A stretch of DNA of 64,000 nt from an uncultured Pelagibacteraceae bacterium. Its GTDB lineage: Bacteria; Pseudomonadota; Alphaproteobacteria; Pelagibacterales; Pelagibacteraceae. This document shows positions 9,449 through 18,212 of the stretch, in pieces. A program made the position numbers and the translations under genes. The notes under the pieces were generated by a model. The model did not search any database. It was not told where the DNA came from and saw nothing but the letters and a program-made list of their open reading frames with translations. How positions within the stretch are numbered: the stretch's first letter is position 1; each line of letters begins with the position of its first letter. The stretch is from NCBI GenBank assembly GCA_902599625.1, contig CACKGF010000002.1, positions 241,829 through 305,828 on the forward strand, in the 5' to 3' direction.

Positions 9449-9955
9449 ATGAATTTTTTTTTTATAACACTTGTTATTTTTGTCGTAATATATTTGATAT
9501 TAAATTGGTTTGCTAAAACCTCGAGTAGAAAAATTTCAAAGTTTATTAGATCATTTGTAATTATCTTATCTATTGTCCTTGCAATTGCAATGGTAGTTGC
9601 AGGTAGATATATATTTTCACTACCTTTTTTACTTATGGTGCTTCCTATATTGAAAACAAAAGCTGGTTTTACCCTTTTTCAATTATTTAGGTTCTGGGGC
9701 TTATTAAACGTTCTAAAAAATTCTGGAAGATTTAATTTCAATAATTTTAATAAAAATCTCAATACTAGTGAAATTACCTTGGACGAGGCATACAAAATTC
9801 TAAATCTTGATCCAAAAAAAAAATACTCAAAAGATGAAATTTTAAATTCTTATAAAAAGATAATGAAAAAAATTCATCCAGACATTAGCCCTGAATTGAC
9901 TAGATTAGCCTCAATTGTCAATGAGGCTAAGGATGTTGTTTTAAGAAACATTTGA
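9449..9955 (+). CDS. Membrane-anchored DnaJ-domain protein
   Basis: N-terminal TM segments and C-terminal J-domain-like region with a degenerate HPD (KIHPDIS). Confidence 0.8.
   Translation: MNFFFITLVIFVVIYLILNWFAKTSSRKISKFIRSFVIILSIVLAIAMVVAGRYIFSLPFLLMVLPILKTKAGFTLFQLFRFWGLLNVLKNSGRFNFNNFNKNLNTSEITLDEAYKILNLDPKKKYSKDEILNSYKKIMKKIHPDISPELTRLASIVNEAKDVVLRNI
9905..9930. terminator. Hairpin inside the 3' end of the DnaJ-like CDS, just downstream of the convergent GT9 gene
   Basis: TTAGCCTCA-ATTGTCAA-TGAGGCTAA perfect 9-bp inverted repeat. Confidence 0.5.
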
Positions 9956-10909
9956 CAAAATTTCGTCTAGTTTTTTTTGAATTTCTGAGGGACTTATCTT
10001 ATCCTTCCCCAAAGTATCATGGCTGACTGTGTTCGCTCCCTCAGGAAGTATAGGGTGCATTAGAGAACTGTAACTTCCGTAAACTAGAGGTGTGTCAGCC
10101 ATAAGCACAATTGTCGGAATATTTAAAGCAGCAGATAAATGGCTGAAACTTGAGTCATTACATATTGAGACATCACAATTTTTAATAATAGGAATTATTT
10201 TGCTAATATTTAAATTGTTTAATGGTATACAAAATTCTTTTAAATCTGATTTTAAAATCTGATCCAAAATTTCAATTTCCTCATTTGCATTTCCTGTTGC
10301 AATAAAAAATTTACATTTCCCTTTTTTTAATGTGTTTTTCATCACCTCTATAAATATTTTAGAGGGAACTCTTTTTGTTTCACCTGATCCACCTGTCCCA
10401 AGAACAATATTGGTTTCATCATTACTAATTGAATAATTTTTCTTTACTTGGGCAACAGAGTCTGACCTAAGATTTATAGTAGGGTTTTCTTTGACATCAA
10501 CTTTTAATGTATCTTTTATAAACTTTTTAGCTGTCTCAATAATATGCTGATTTTTTTTTTTAAGAAGTTTGTAAGAATTTATACTCTTAATTCCACCTAT
10601 TTTAGCAGCCATATAAAATCTAAGCGAAGAATTAAAAATAAAAACTTTATCAAATTTTTTTTCTTTAAAATCTTTTACAAGATTAAAGAACCCTTTAAAA
10701 CCGGCATGTCTTTTTTCACCCTCGCTTCTTTCGAGATAAATTATTTCTTTTATATATTTTTCCTCATTTAAATACTCCGAGGCTTTAGTACTTTTTTTAA
10801 CCATTAAAGAAACTTGTTCACCATAATAATTTGAAATTGCTTTAATGAAAGGAAGAAACATGATCATATCCCCAATTCCCATTCGATTTTGAATAACAAG
10901 TATTTTCAT
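9941..10909 (-). CDS. Glycosyltransferase family 9 (heptosyltransferase-like)
   Basis: IGDMIMFLPFIKAI N-terminus, CNDSSFSHLSAALNIPTIVL C-terminal motif. Confidence 0.88.
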   Translation of the reverse strand: MKILVIQNRMGIGDMIMFLPFIKAISNYYGEQVSLMVKKSTKASEYLNEEKYIKEIIYLERSEGEKRHAGFKGFFNLVKDFKEKKFDKVFIFNSSLRFYMAAKIGGIKSINSYKLLKKKNQHIIETAKKFIKDTLKVDVKENPTINLRSDSVAQVKKNYSISNDETNIVLGTGGSGETKRVPSKIFIEVMKNTLKKGKCKFFIATGNANEEIEILDQILKSDLKEFCIPLNNLNISKIIPIIKNCDVSICNDSSFSHLSAALNIPTIVLMADTPLVYGSYSSLMHPILPEGANTVSHDTLGKDKISPSEIQKKLDEILSNVS

Positions 10910-10957
10910 AGATTCTTTGTATCTTTACTAAAAAAAAAATATTAGTTAAGTTTAATT

Positions 10958-11845
10958 ATGGGAGAAATAAAAGGCATTTATGCGGCGGCTGTTTCTATAC
11001 TAAATGATGACTTATCATTAGATGTTAACAAAACAATAAAACACTGTGAAAATATTATAAAGGATGGTTGTCATGGAGCGGTTTTATTTGGGAGCACTGG
11101 TCAATCACAGTTAATACCTCTTAATGAAAAAATTGAGATGATTAATTTTGTCTCAAAAAACGACAAAATTAAAGATAAATTGATTATTGGAACTGGACTA
11201 AATTCATTAGTAGAAAATATAAACTTCTTAAAATTATCTTTGAATATTGGTCTTAATAAATTTTTGATTATGCCTCCAGCTTACTATAATTACGGAGATA
11301 AAGAGGTAATAGAATATTATACAAAATTAATTAAATCTGTTCCAGATGCGAAAATAATTCTTTATAACTTTGAAAAACTTTGTGGATATAAATTTTCTGT
11401 TGATTGTGTTGAAAATTTAGCAGCCAGATTTCCCAAAAATATAATCGGTGTAAAAGACAGTTCATATAATCTTATGGGAAACCTTAAAATCAAAAATTTT
11501 TCTATTTTGCCCGGATCAGAATTGAAACTCCTAAGTGGGCTTAAAAAAGATTGTTCTGGAATAATAACAGCCACATGTAATGTTACCGCCAAACTTGCGA
11601 GAAAAGTTTTTGATGACTATGAACAAAATAAAGATCAAACTGTAAATGATAAACTGTGTGAAGTTAGAAAAGCTTTTGATCAGTTTAATTTAATATCAGG
11701 CTTACATTCATTTCTTAGTTTAACTGATAAGCAGTTTTTAAATATATTACCTACATGTTCCCTACTTAGTAAACAAGATGAGAAAACACTCATAGATAAA
11801 CTTAAAGATTTAGACTTTTTAGGAAAGGATTTTAAAGCTGCATAA
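10958..11845 (+). CDS. Dihydrodipicolinate synthase family (DapA-like) aldolase
   Basis: GCHGAVLFGSTGQSQLIPLNEK, GVKDSS Schiff-base lysine region. Confidence 0.88.
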   Translation: MGEIKGIYAAAVSILNDDLSLDVNKTIKHCENIIKDGCHGAVLFGSTGQSQLIPLNEKIEMINFVSKNDKIKDKLIIGTGLNSLVENINFLKLSLNIGLNKFLIMPPAYYNYGDKEVIEYYTKLIKSVPDAKIILYNFEKLCGYKFSVDCVENLAARFPKNIIGVKDSSYNLMGNLKIKNFSILPGSELKLLSGLKKDCSGIITATCNVTAKLARKVFDDYEQNKDQTVNDKLCEVRKAFDQFNLISGLHSFLSLTDKQFLNILPTCSLLSKQDEKTLIDKLKDLDFLGKDFKAA

Positions 11846-11846
11846 A

Positions 11847-13037
11847 ATGAAACTAGTTAATTTTTTAAATAATCTATTTAAAGAAGATGGATTTAGGTTA
11901 ATTGATGCGAATAAAAGAGAGTATTTAATCGGAAAACCTAAGAAAAAAAATCCTATTATCTTGGAACTACTTGACTCATCTATGCATTACAAACTTTTGC
12001 TACTTCCTGAATTATACTTAGGAGAAGGTTATATGGATGGTAAAATTAAGATACACAATGGTACTATCACAGAATTTTTAGAAATAACTTTAAAAAATCT
12101 TGGTAAACAACATCCAAATAATTTGAGCAAGATGGTAAATAAAATATTAGGCACATATAAATATTTGACCAATTTTAATTTCGCAAAACAATCAAAAAAA
12201 AATGTAGCTTATCATTATGACATATCCGAAAAACTATATGACTTATTCCTTGACGGAAAAAGACAATATTCTTGTGCTTATTTCAAAAATGATAATGACA
12301 CCTTGGAAACTGCGCAAAATAATAAAATTGATCACATAATTAAGAAATTAGATATTAGGGATAATCAAACTGTTCTTGATATTGGTTCAGGATGGGGCGG
12401 AATGGCAATAGAAATTGCAAAAAAAACAAAAGCCAGAGTCCTTGGTATAACTTTATCAGAAAACCAACTCAAGTATAGCAGACAAAAAGCGAAGGAAATG
12501 AATCTTGAAAACCAAGTAGAGTTCAAACTAATTGATTACAGAGAATTAAAATCAAAATTTGATAGAATTGTAAGTGTTGGTATGTTTGAACATGTTGGAA
12601 AAAAATTTTATAGAAAATACTTTAAATGTGTCCACGATCTTTTAAATGAAAATGGAGCTGCATTAATCCATACTATTGGTTCGATTGATAGGCCTAGAGA
12701 CCCACAACCTTGGATTTCTAAATATATTTTTCCAGGTGGCTACACGCCTAGCTTAAGCGAAATTGCAAGACCGATAGAGGACTCAAACTTAATTCTTAAT
12801 GATTTAGAGGTTTTGAGATTGCATTACGCACATACTTTAAGAAATTGGAGAGAAAGATTTCTTAATAAAAAAGATAAAGTATTAGAAATGTTCGATGAAA
12901 GATTTTTAAGAATGTGGGAATTTTATTTAGCGGGTTGTGAGATGGCTTTTAAATGGGGAGATCAGGTTGTATTTCAATTACAATTGAGCAAGAATAAAAC
13001 CACAATACCACCTACAAGAGACTATATTTATCAATAA
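11847..13037 (+). CDS. cfa: Cyclopropane-fatty-acyl-phospholipid synthase family methyltransferase
   Basis: YHYDISEKLYDLFLD, VLDIGSGWGGMAIEIAK, FPGGYTPSLSE. Confidence 0.92.
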   Translation: MKLVNFLNNLFKEDGFRLIDANKREYLIGKPKKKNPIILELLDSSMHYKLLLLPELYLGEGYMDGKIKIHNGTITEFLEITLKNLGKQHPNNLSKMVNKILGTYKYLTNFNFAKQSKKNVAYHYDISEKLYDLFLDGKRQYSCAYFKNDNDTLETAQNNKIDHIIKKLDIRDNQTVLDIGSGWGGMAIEIAKKTKARVLGITLSENQLKYSRQKAKEMNLENQVEFKLIDYRELKSKFDRIVSVGMFEHVGKKFYRKYFKCVHDLLNENGAALIHTIGSIDRPRDPQPWISKYIFPGGYTPSLSEIARPIEDSNLILNDLEVLRLHYAHTLRNWRERFLNKKDKVLEMFDERFLRMWEFYLAGCEMAFKWGDQVVFQLQLSKNKTTIPPTRDYIYQ

Positions 13038-13063
13038 ATTACTGATAATTTTGAAATCTCCTG

Positions 13064-14218
13064 ATGAAAAAAAATAAAAAAAGAAAAAAAAAGATCATAA
13101 AGAAAAAAAAATCTCAGAAAAAAGCCAAAAGAAGTTTTAAGCGAGCCAAAATAAGAAAAAAGAGTAAAAAAAAAGTAAAAAAGATCACAAAAAAAAGGTC
13201 TCAAAAACAGCCGGGTTTTTTAGCAAAATTCATTTTTTTACAAGAAAGTATAAAAAGAAAGCTACGTTTCAAAATTAACCTTAATCCTGAAAAAAAAATT
13301 CAGGGTTTTTTTGATTTAATTGAAAAGAAAATTATTGATACGAGGAAGTTGATTATTGAAGAAAAGCAGAAGTTTAAAATACGAGAGGTTGAGAGGGAAA
13401 GACAACAAAAAAGAGCGGAGGAAAAAGCTAAAATAGATTTATTAAAGAAACAGGTTGAGCTTAAAAAAACTGAGTTAAAAGAGGAAAAGCAGTTACAAAA
13501 AGAGAGAGCTAGAGATCTTAAGAAATTTTTAAGACAAGAACAGGCACTTTTAAGAGAAGAGCAAGCTGAGGTTCAGAGAAAGTTTCTTGAAGAAATTAAG
13601 ATAGAAAAACAAATTGAAAAATTCAGAATAAGAGAGGTAAAAGAGTTAGAAAATCTAGAGCGAATTTCCTTAAAAGAAAAAAGAGATGATTATAGTGAAA
13701 TTCAGGAAAGAATAGATAAGTTAAAAGAAAAATATAGGCTAATTAGAGATCAAAAAATTCGCGAGCGACTAGAAGCTTTAGGAATAAAAACTCTAGATGA
13801 AGATGATAGAGAAACTTTATTAAAAAAGGAAAAAAATTATATTGCTGCAAGACAACTAGTAGAAACATCTTTAGAGAGTTTTTATAGAAGTGCCTCAAGT
13901 TTAGTTTTTCAATTAAACAAAAGACACCTTACAAGGGATATGTCTATATTCAGATGTATTGATAGAAGGTTTGAAACAGGTGAGATATTTATAAAGTGGG
14001 ACGAGTCTAATGATGATGAATGGCTTATACTTATATACATTAAAGATAATTCACCAGAAGGAAAAATAGTTATTGAAGATAAATGCAATCATGAAAAATA
14101 TTTTTCAGACGAATATCAATCAAATGAAATTTTTAAGGCATCGGATAAAATGGTAGACTCACTCACACAACTTTTATATCGTGAGCGAAGTAAGAATGTT
14201 CATCAATCACTTACGTAA
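13064..14218 (+). CDS. Lysine-rich N-terminus plus long coiled-coil protein, unknown function
   Basis: First ~65 aa almost entirely K/R, then E/K/R/Q heptad-like region, then a globular-looking C-terminal segment. Confidence 0.75.
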   Translation: MKKNKKRKKKIIKKKKSQKKAKRSFKRAKIRKKSKKKVKKITKKRSQKQPGFLAKFIFLQESIKRKLRFKINLNPEKKIQGFFDLIEKKIIDTRKLIIEEKQKFKIREVERERQQKRAEEKAKIDLLKKQVELKKTELKEEKQLQKERARDLKKFLRQEQALLREEQAEVQRKFLEEIKIEKQIEKFRIREVKELENLERISLKEKRDDYSEIQERIDKLKEKYRLIRDQKIRERLEALGIKTLDEDDRETLLKKEKNYIAARQLVETSLESFYRSASSLVFQLNKRHLTRDMSIFRCIDRRFETGEIFIKWDESNDDEWLILIYIKDNSPEGKIVIEDKCNHEKYFSDEYQSNEIFKASDKMVDSLTQLLYRERSKNVHQSLT

Positions 14219-15627
14219 ACGGATACGCCCCTGGCATTCACATCAACGTCAAATTTTTTGTGAAGAGGAGGGAAAGCTCTCTGTGAACAATCAAGTCTGT
14301 CGCAAGTTCTGCAGGATACACCAATTGGAATTTCTGTTTTTTTGTCACTTAAACTTAAATTTTCAGTATAAACGAAATCTTTTGCATATTTGGCCTCACA
14401 ACCAAGACCAATTGAAAGCATACTTTTTTTTTGTCCGTATCTTCCAACACCTTTTTCAACAGTTCTTGCAATACAAACATATTTTTCTCCATTTGTCATT
14501 TTACTTACAGCAGCTTGTATTACGCCAGGTCTTGAAAATGCTGAATAGACATTCCATCTTGGACAAGCACCACCATATCTTGGTATTTCTATACCAGACA
14601 AAGAAAACCTTTTTGAGATGTTTCCGGCAACATCTACCCTTAAAAAATGAAAGGGAATACCCGGTAACTTAGGATCCTGCAAACTCGTTACTCTATGTGC
14701 AACCTGTTCAAAGGAAGTTGCAAAAGTATTTTGTAGCAGTTCTAAGTCATATTTTAATTTTTTACATTCAGAGTGGAATAATTTGTAAGGCATTAAAATT
14801 GCTGCACCGCAATAATTTAACAACGCAATTTGGGTAAGTCTTTTAGATTCTTCTGTTGGAAATTTAAATTCAGACAAATAATTGTTTATTTCTTTCATGG
14901 CCCCTTCCTGAGCTATTTGGGCTGCTGCATGTAATTTCTTAGTTTCTAATGAATTATAATCACTTAACAAAAGTTCTTTTTTATTTTTATCAAAGATTTT
15001 TGAAAAAGGTTTGCCTTCTTCAGGAATTACATCTTTAACTGTAATTGAATATTCTGTTTTCAAAAACTCACATAATGCAACATATCTTGTACGATTATTC
15101 TTTTGAACTTTTTCAAAAATATTATTTGCAAATTCTTCTAATTTTGGAAAATAATTTTTCTTTTCTTGTAAAAAATCAGAAATTACTTCACCAGGAAAAG
15201 CAGTTTTTCTGCTATCAATAATCTTTCCAGATAAATTTTCTACTTTGTTAATTATCTCATGATCTTTTTGTTTAAAATTATCTCCTAATTTTATAAGAGC
15301 TTTTGCAATTTTAGGATTTGTATTTACAAGATCTTTAACTTCTGGTCCTACAATATCTAGGTCCTCAAATAGTTTATCGTCTAGCAATTCTGATATGTCG
15401 TTAACGAGGTTTAAATCAGATTTATTCGTTAAATCTGAAAGTTCAATTTTTAACTCTTCACAAACTTTTAGTAATAAATCCCCGTCAATTTTTCGTTTTC
15501 CACTCTCAATTAAATTTAAATAGCTTGCAGAAATTCCTAATTGTTCTGCTAATTTATTTGCTTGAAGCCCTAATTGACGTCTAAATGATTTGATTTTTGG
15601 CCCTATTTTAAGATCAATTTGACTCAT
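14203..15627 (-). CDS. XRE-family short-chain fatty acyl regulator (ScfR/RamB-like, ImmA/IrrE + DUF2083)
   Basis: N-terminal HTH (LGLQANKLAEQLGISASYLNLIESGKR), central IrrE-like region, C-terminal Cys-rich SCRTCDRLDCSQRAFPP. Confidence 0.9.
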   Translation of the reverse strand: MSQIDLKIGPKIKSFRRQLGLQANKLAEQLGISASYLNLIESGKRKIDGDLLLKVCEELKIELSDLTNKSDLNLVNDISELLDDKLFEDLDIVGPEVKDLVNTNPKIAKALIKLGDNFKQKDHEIINKVENLSGKIIDSRKTAFPGEVISDFLQEKKNYFPKLEEFANNIFEKVQKNNRTRYVALCEFLKTEYSITVKDVIPEEGKPFSKIFDKNKKELLLSDYNSLETKKLHAAAQIAQEGAMKEINNYLSEFKFPTEESKRLTQIALLNYCGAAILMPYKLFHSECKKLKYDLELLQNTFATSFEQVAHRVTSLQDPKLPGIPFHFLRVDVAGNISKRFSLSGIEIPRYGGACPRWNVYSAFSRPGVIQAAVSKMTNGEKYVCIARTVEKGVGRYGQKKSMLSIGLGCEAKYAKDFVYTENLSLSDKKTEIPIGVSCRTCDRLDCSQRAFPPLHKKFDVDVNARGVSVYVSD

Positions 15628-15635
15628 ATTTTCTA

Positions 15636-15656
15636 TTTGTAAACTTTGTAAATTAT
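15636..15656 (+). promoter_or_regulatory. Operator-like site 1 (TTTGTAAACTTTGTAAATTAT)
   Basis: 20/21 identical to second copy at 15709-15729, in divergent regulator/aceA intergenic region. Confidence 0.65.
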
Positions 15657-15708
15657 TATTTACAACAAATTTCTTTATTTTACAAGCATTTTATCTAATT
15701 TAATTGAT

Positions 15709-15729
15709 TTTGTAAATTTTGTAAATTAT
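15709..15729 (+). promoter_or_regulatory. Operator-like site 2 (TTTGTAAATTTTGTAAATTAT)
   Basis: 20/21 identical to site 1; TTTACAA inverse half-sites also at 15659-15665 and 15679-15685. Confidence 0.65.
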
Positions 15730-15738
15730 AAACTCCAT

Positions 15739-15900
15739 ATGGACAACAAAAACAAAAAAAACTACTTAAAAAACCAAGAAAATGCATCAGAGAATATGCC
15801 CTCTAACAGCAGCTCAGGTATTTATTTAAGAGATGATCACTGTGATTGGGGTTCTAGCGGGATGAACGAATTCACTCAAGAATTCGGTGAAAATAACTAA
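15739..15900 (+). CDS. Small ORF, 53 aa, unknown function (MDNKNKKNYLKNQENASENMPSNSSSGIYLRDDHCDWGSSGMNEFTQEFGENN)
   Basis: Complete ATG-TAA ORF between the operator region and aceA; not in supplied ORF track (below length cutoff). Confidence 0.5.
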   Translation: MDNKNKKNYLKNQENASENMPSNSSSGIYLRDDHCDWGSSGMNEFTQEFGENN

Positions 15901-15939
15901 TTTCGCTTTAATCTGATAACATCAATAAAGGGTAATTTA

Positions 15940-17217
15940 ATGGGTGCTGAAAAAAAGGTTTCTTACGATTTAAAAAGATTTGCTGGCATTAAAAGAGATT
16001 ACAATCAAGAAGATGTTGAGAGATTAAGAGGTTCAATTAAAATTGAATATTCAATATGTAAACAACAATCCACAAAATTGTGGAATTTATTAAATTCTGA
16101 GCCATACGTTAATACACTTGGCTCTTTATCAGGTAATCACGCAGTACAACATGCAAAAGCAGGTTTAAAGGCAATTTATTTAAGTGGATGGCAAGTAGCA
16201 GCTGATGCTAATAGTGCTGGCGAAATGTATCCTGATCAATCTCTTTATCCATATGACAGTGCACCAAAATTAGTTGAAGCAATGAATAATGCTTTGCTAA
16301 GAGCCGACCAAATACAGCATATGGAAATTAAAGATGGGGATCAAAAGAAAGAAAAAAGAATAGATTACATGCTTCCAATAATTGCCGATGGCGAAGCAGG
16401 ATTTGGAGGACCATTGAATGTTTTTGAATTAACTAAAAAATTTATAAAAGCTGGAGCAGCCGGAGTTCACTTTGAGGATCAGCTAGCAAGTGAAAAAAAA
16501 TGTGGTCACATGGGGGGTAAAGTTTTGATACCAACAAGCCAAGCAGTAAAAAATTTGAAAGCTGCAAGGTTAGCAGCCGACATAGCTGATGTTCCGTTAA
16601 TAATACTTGCAAGAACTGATGCAAATGCAGCAAAACTAATTACAAACGATCATGATGAAAATGATAAGCCTTTCCTGACAGGGGAAAGATCTCCAGAAGG
16701 ATTTTACTATGTAAAATCTGGAATTGATCAAGCTATTTCAAGAGGTCTTGCGTATGCACCATACTCAGATCTTATATGGTGTGAAACCGCAACACCAAAT
16801 TTAGAGGAAGCAAAAAAATTTGCTGACGCTATTCACAAAAAATATCCTGGAAAATTATTAGCGTATAATTGCTCACCATCTTTTAACTGGAAAAAACATC
16901 TATCTGATAATGAGATTGCAACTTTCCAGAAAAAAATTAGTGAGATGGGTTATAAATTTCAATTCATCACTTTGGCAGGTTTCCATACTCAAAACATAGC
17001 TATATTTGAATTAGCAGAAAAATATAAAGCAGAAGGCATGACAGCTTATTCAAAAATTCAAGAACGTGAGTTTGCAAGAGAAAAGGATGGATATACTAGT
17101 GTCAAACACCAAAGAGAAGTAGGAACATCTTATTTTGATGCAGTCTCAAATACGATAAGTTCTGGAAAAAGCTCAACGACAGCAATGAAAGGATCGACTG
17201 AGTCTGAACAGTTCTAA
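15940..17217 (+). CDS. aceA: Isocitrate lyase
   Basis: [14 protein letters not shown] active-site motif, [24 protein letters not shown]. Confidence 0.97.
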   Translation: MGAEKKVSYDLKRFAGIKRDYNQEDVERLRGSIKIEYSICKQQSTKLWNLLNSEPYVNTLGSLSGNHAVQHAKAGLKAIYLSGWQVAADANSAGEMYPDQSLYPYDSAPKLVEAMNNALLRADQIQHMEIKDGDQKKEKRIDYMLPIIADGEAGFGGPLNVFELTKKFIKAGAAGVHFEDQLASEKKCGHMGGKVLIPTSQAVKNLKAARLAADIADVPLIILARTDANAAKLITNDHDENDKPFLTGERSPEGFYYVKSGIDQAISRGLAYAPYSDLIWCETATPNLEEAKKFADAIHKKYPGKLLAYNCSPSFNWKKHLSDNEIATFQKKISEMGYKFQFITLAGFHTQNIAIFELAEKYKAEGMTAYSKIQEREFAREKDGYTSVKHQREVGTSYFDAVSNTISSGKSSTTAMKGSTESEQF

Positions 17218-17511
17218 ATGATTACAAGTGGATTAATTTTACTAGTTTTGTACTTTTTATTAATTTACTCTTTTGAATGCATTAAGTACTTTAATAAGAC
17301 AGACGAAAGATTCGGAAACTCATTATGGAGATGGTCATATGATTATCCTGTAAAAGGAAAGCAAGATATTTCAAACATAGATGATCCAGAATTCGTCGCA
17401 TTAAGAAGAAGAAGAAATACAGCAGTTACTTGCATGTATTGGATTTTCTTCTTAGGTTTTTTTGTTCTAATGAATTTTATAAGCCAAGTGTTATTAAAAA
17501 TTTTCGTCTAA
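17218..17511 (+). CDS. Small membrane protein, unknown function
   Basis: ATG immediately follows the aceA stop; two TM segments. Confidence 0.65.
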   Translation: MITSGLILLVLYFLLIYSFECIKYFNKTDERFGNSLWRWSYDYPVKGKQDISNIDDPEFVALRRRRNTAVTCMYWIFFLGFFVLMNFISQVLLKIFV

Positions 17512-18212
17512 TTATTTTTTTCAATATTTTTTACAATATATTCCCATTCTCCAAATTTAGAATAAGATACTTTTAAGATAACATTGGATTTATTATCCAA
17601 CCAAACATTAAACTCCTCCTTTTTTTTACCATTAGCGTTTTTCTTCATTACAACCTTAAATTTACTTGTGTTGTAGTTATCATTATTAATTTTAAGTGTT
17701 TCTTTTGATAAAAAATAAACTTCTTGAAACTTTAAACTTCCAGAAATGGGACTAATAATAACTTCTGATTGAAGAATATTGTGATTCCACCAATTTCCTA
17801 ATACAGCATTAGATGGTGCCGTACCTTTAAAAGAAGAACCTTTAATATGGTAAATTTTCTCTTTTTCATCAAGAATTAAATTGTTGTATTTATTTTTTTT
17901 ATTTTGAATAGTTTTAGAGTTATATTTTACTAACTTTCCACTTTTATAAGTTTCAGTAGAAAAACCATTTATACTAAAAAAATTTACGCCTATGATTTTT
18001 GCTACAAAATAAGTCTCATTTTTTACGATTAAAAAACCATTTTTATTAGTAAAGATATATTTATTGTAGCCTATCTTATTACCATTTCTATAAACATCCA
18101 TTTCAATAGATTTTATTTTATTATAATGATTTACATGAGGATAAAGGAATGAGGGATATATAAAAAAAAGAAAAAGAAAAAATATTTTAAATCTCATTCT
18201 TTTTTTTCCCAC
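17508..18212 (-). CDS. DUF6134-like secreted protein
   Basis: Signal-like N-terminus and beta-rich sequence; family assignment tentative. Confidence 0.55.
   Translation of the reverse strand: MGKKRMRFKIFFLFLFFIYPSFLYPHVNHYNKIKSIEMDVYRNGNKIGYNKYIFTNKNGFLIVKNETYFVAKIIGVNFFSINGFSTETYKSGKLVKYNSKTIQNKKNKYNNLILDEKEKIYHIKGSSFKGTAPSNAVLGNWWNHNILQSEVIISPISGSLKFQEVYFLSKETLKINNDNYNTSKFKVVMKKNANGKKKEEFNVWLDNKSNVILKVSYSKFGEWEYIVKNIEKNN

Noticed and set aside
13064-13260. Poly-A rich stretch as a repeat or assembly artefact
   Set aside because: Reading frame stays open through it and continues into a normal ORF, so coding is the simpler explanation, although indels in A-tracts cannot be excluded
14181-14672. 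163-aa plus-strand ORF
   Set aside because: Antisense to the ScfR-like regulator; His/Gln/Phe/Leu-rich composition typical of a shadow frame
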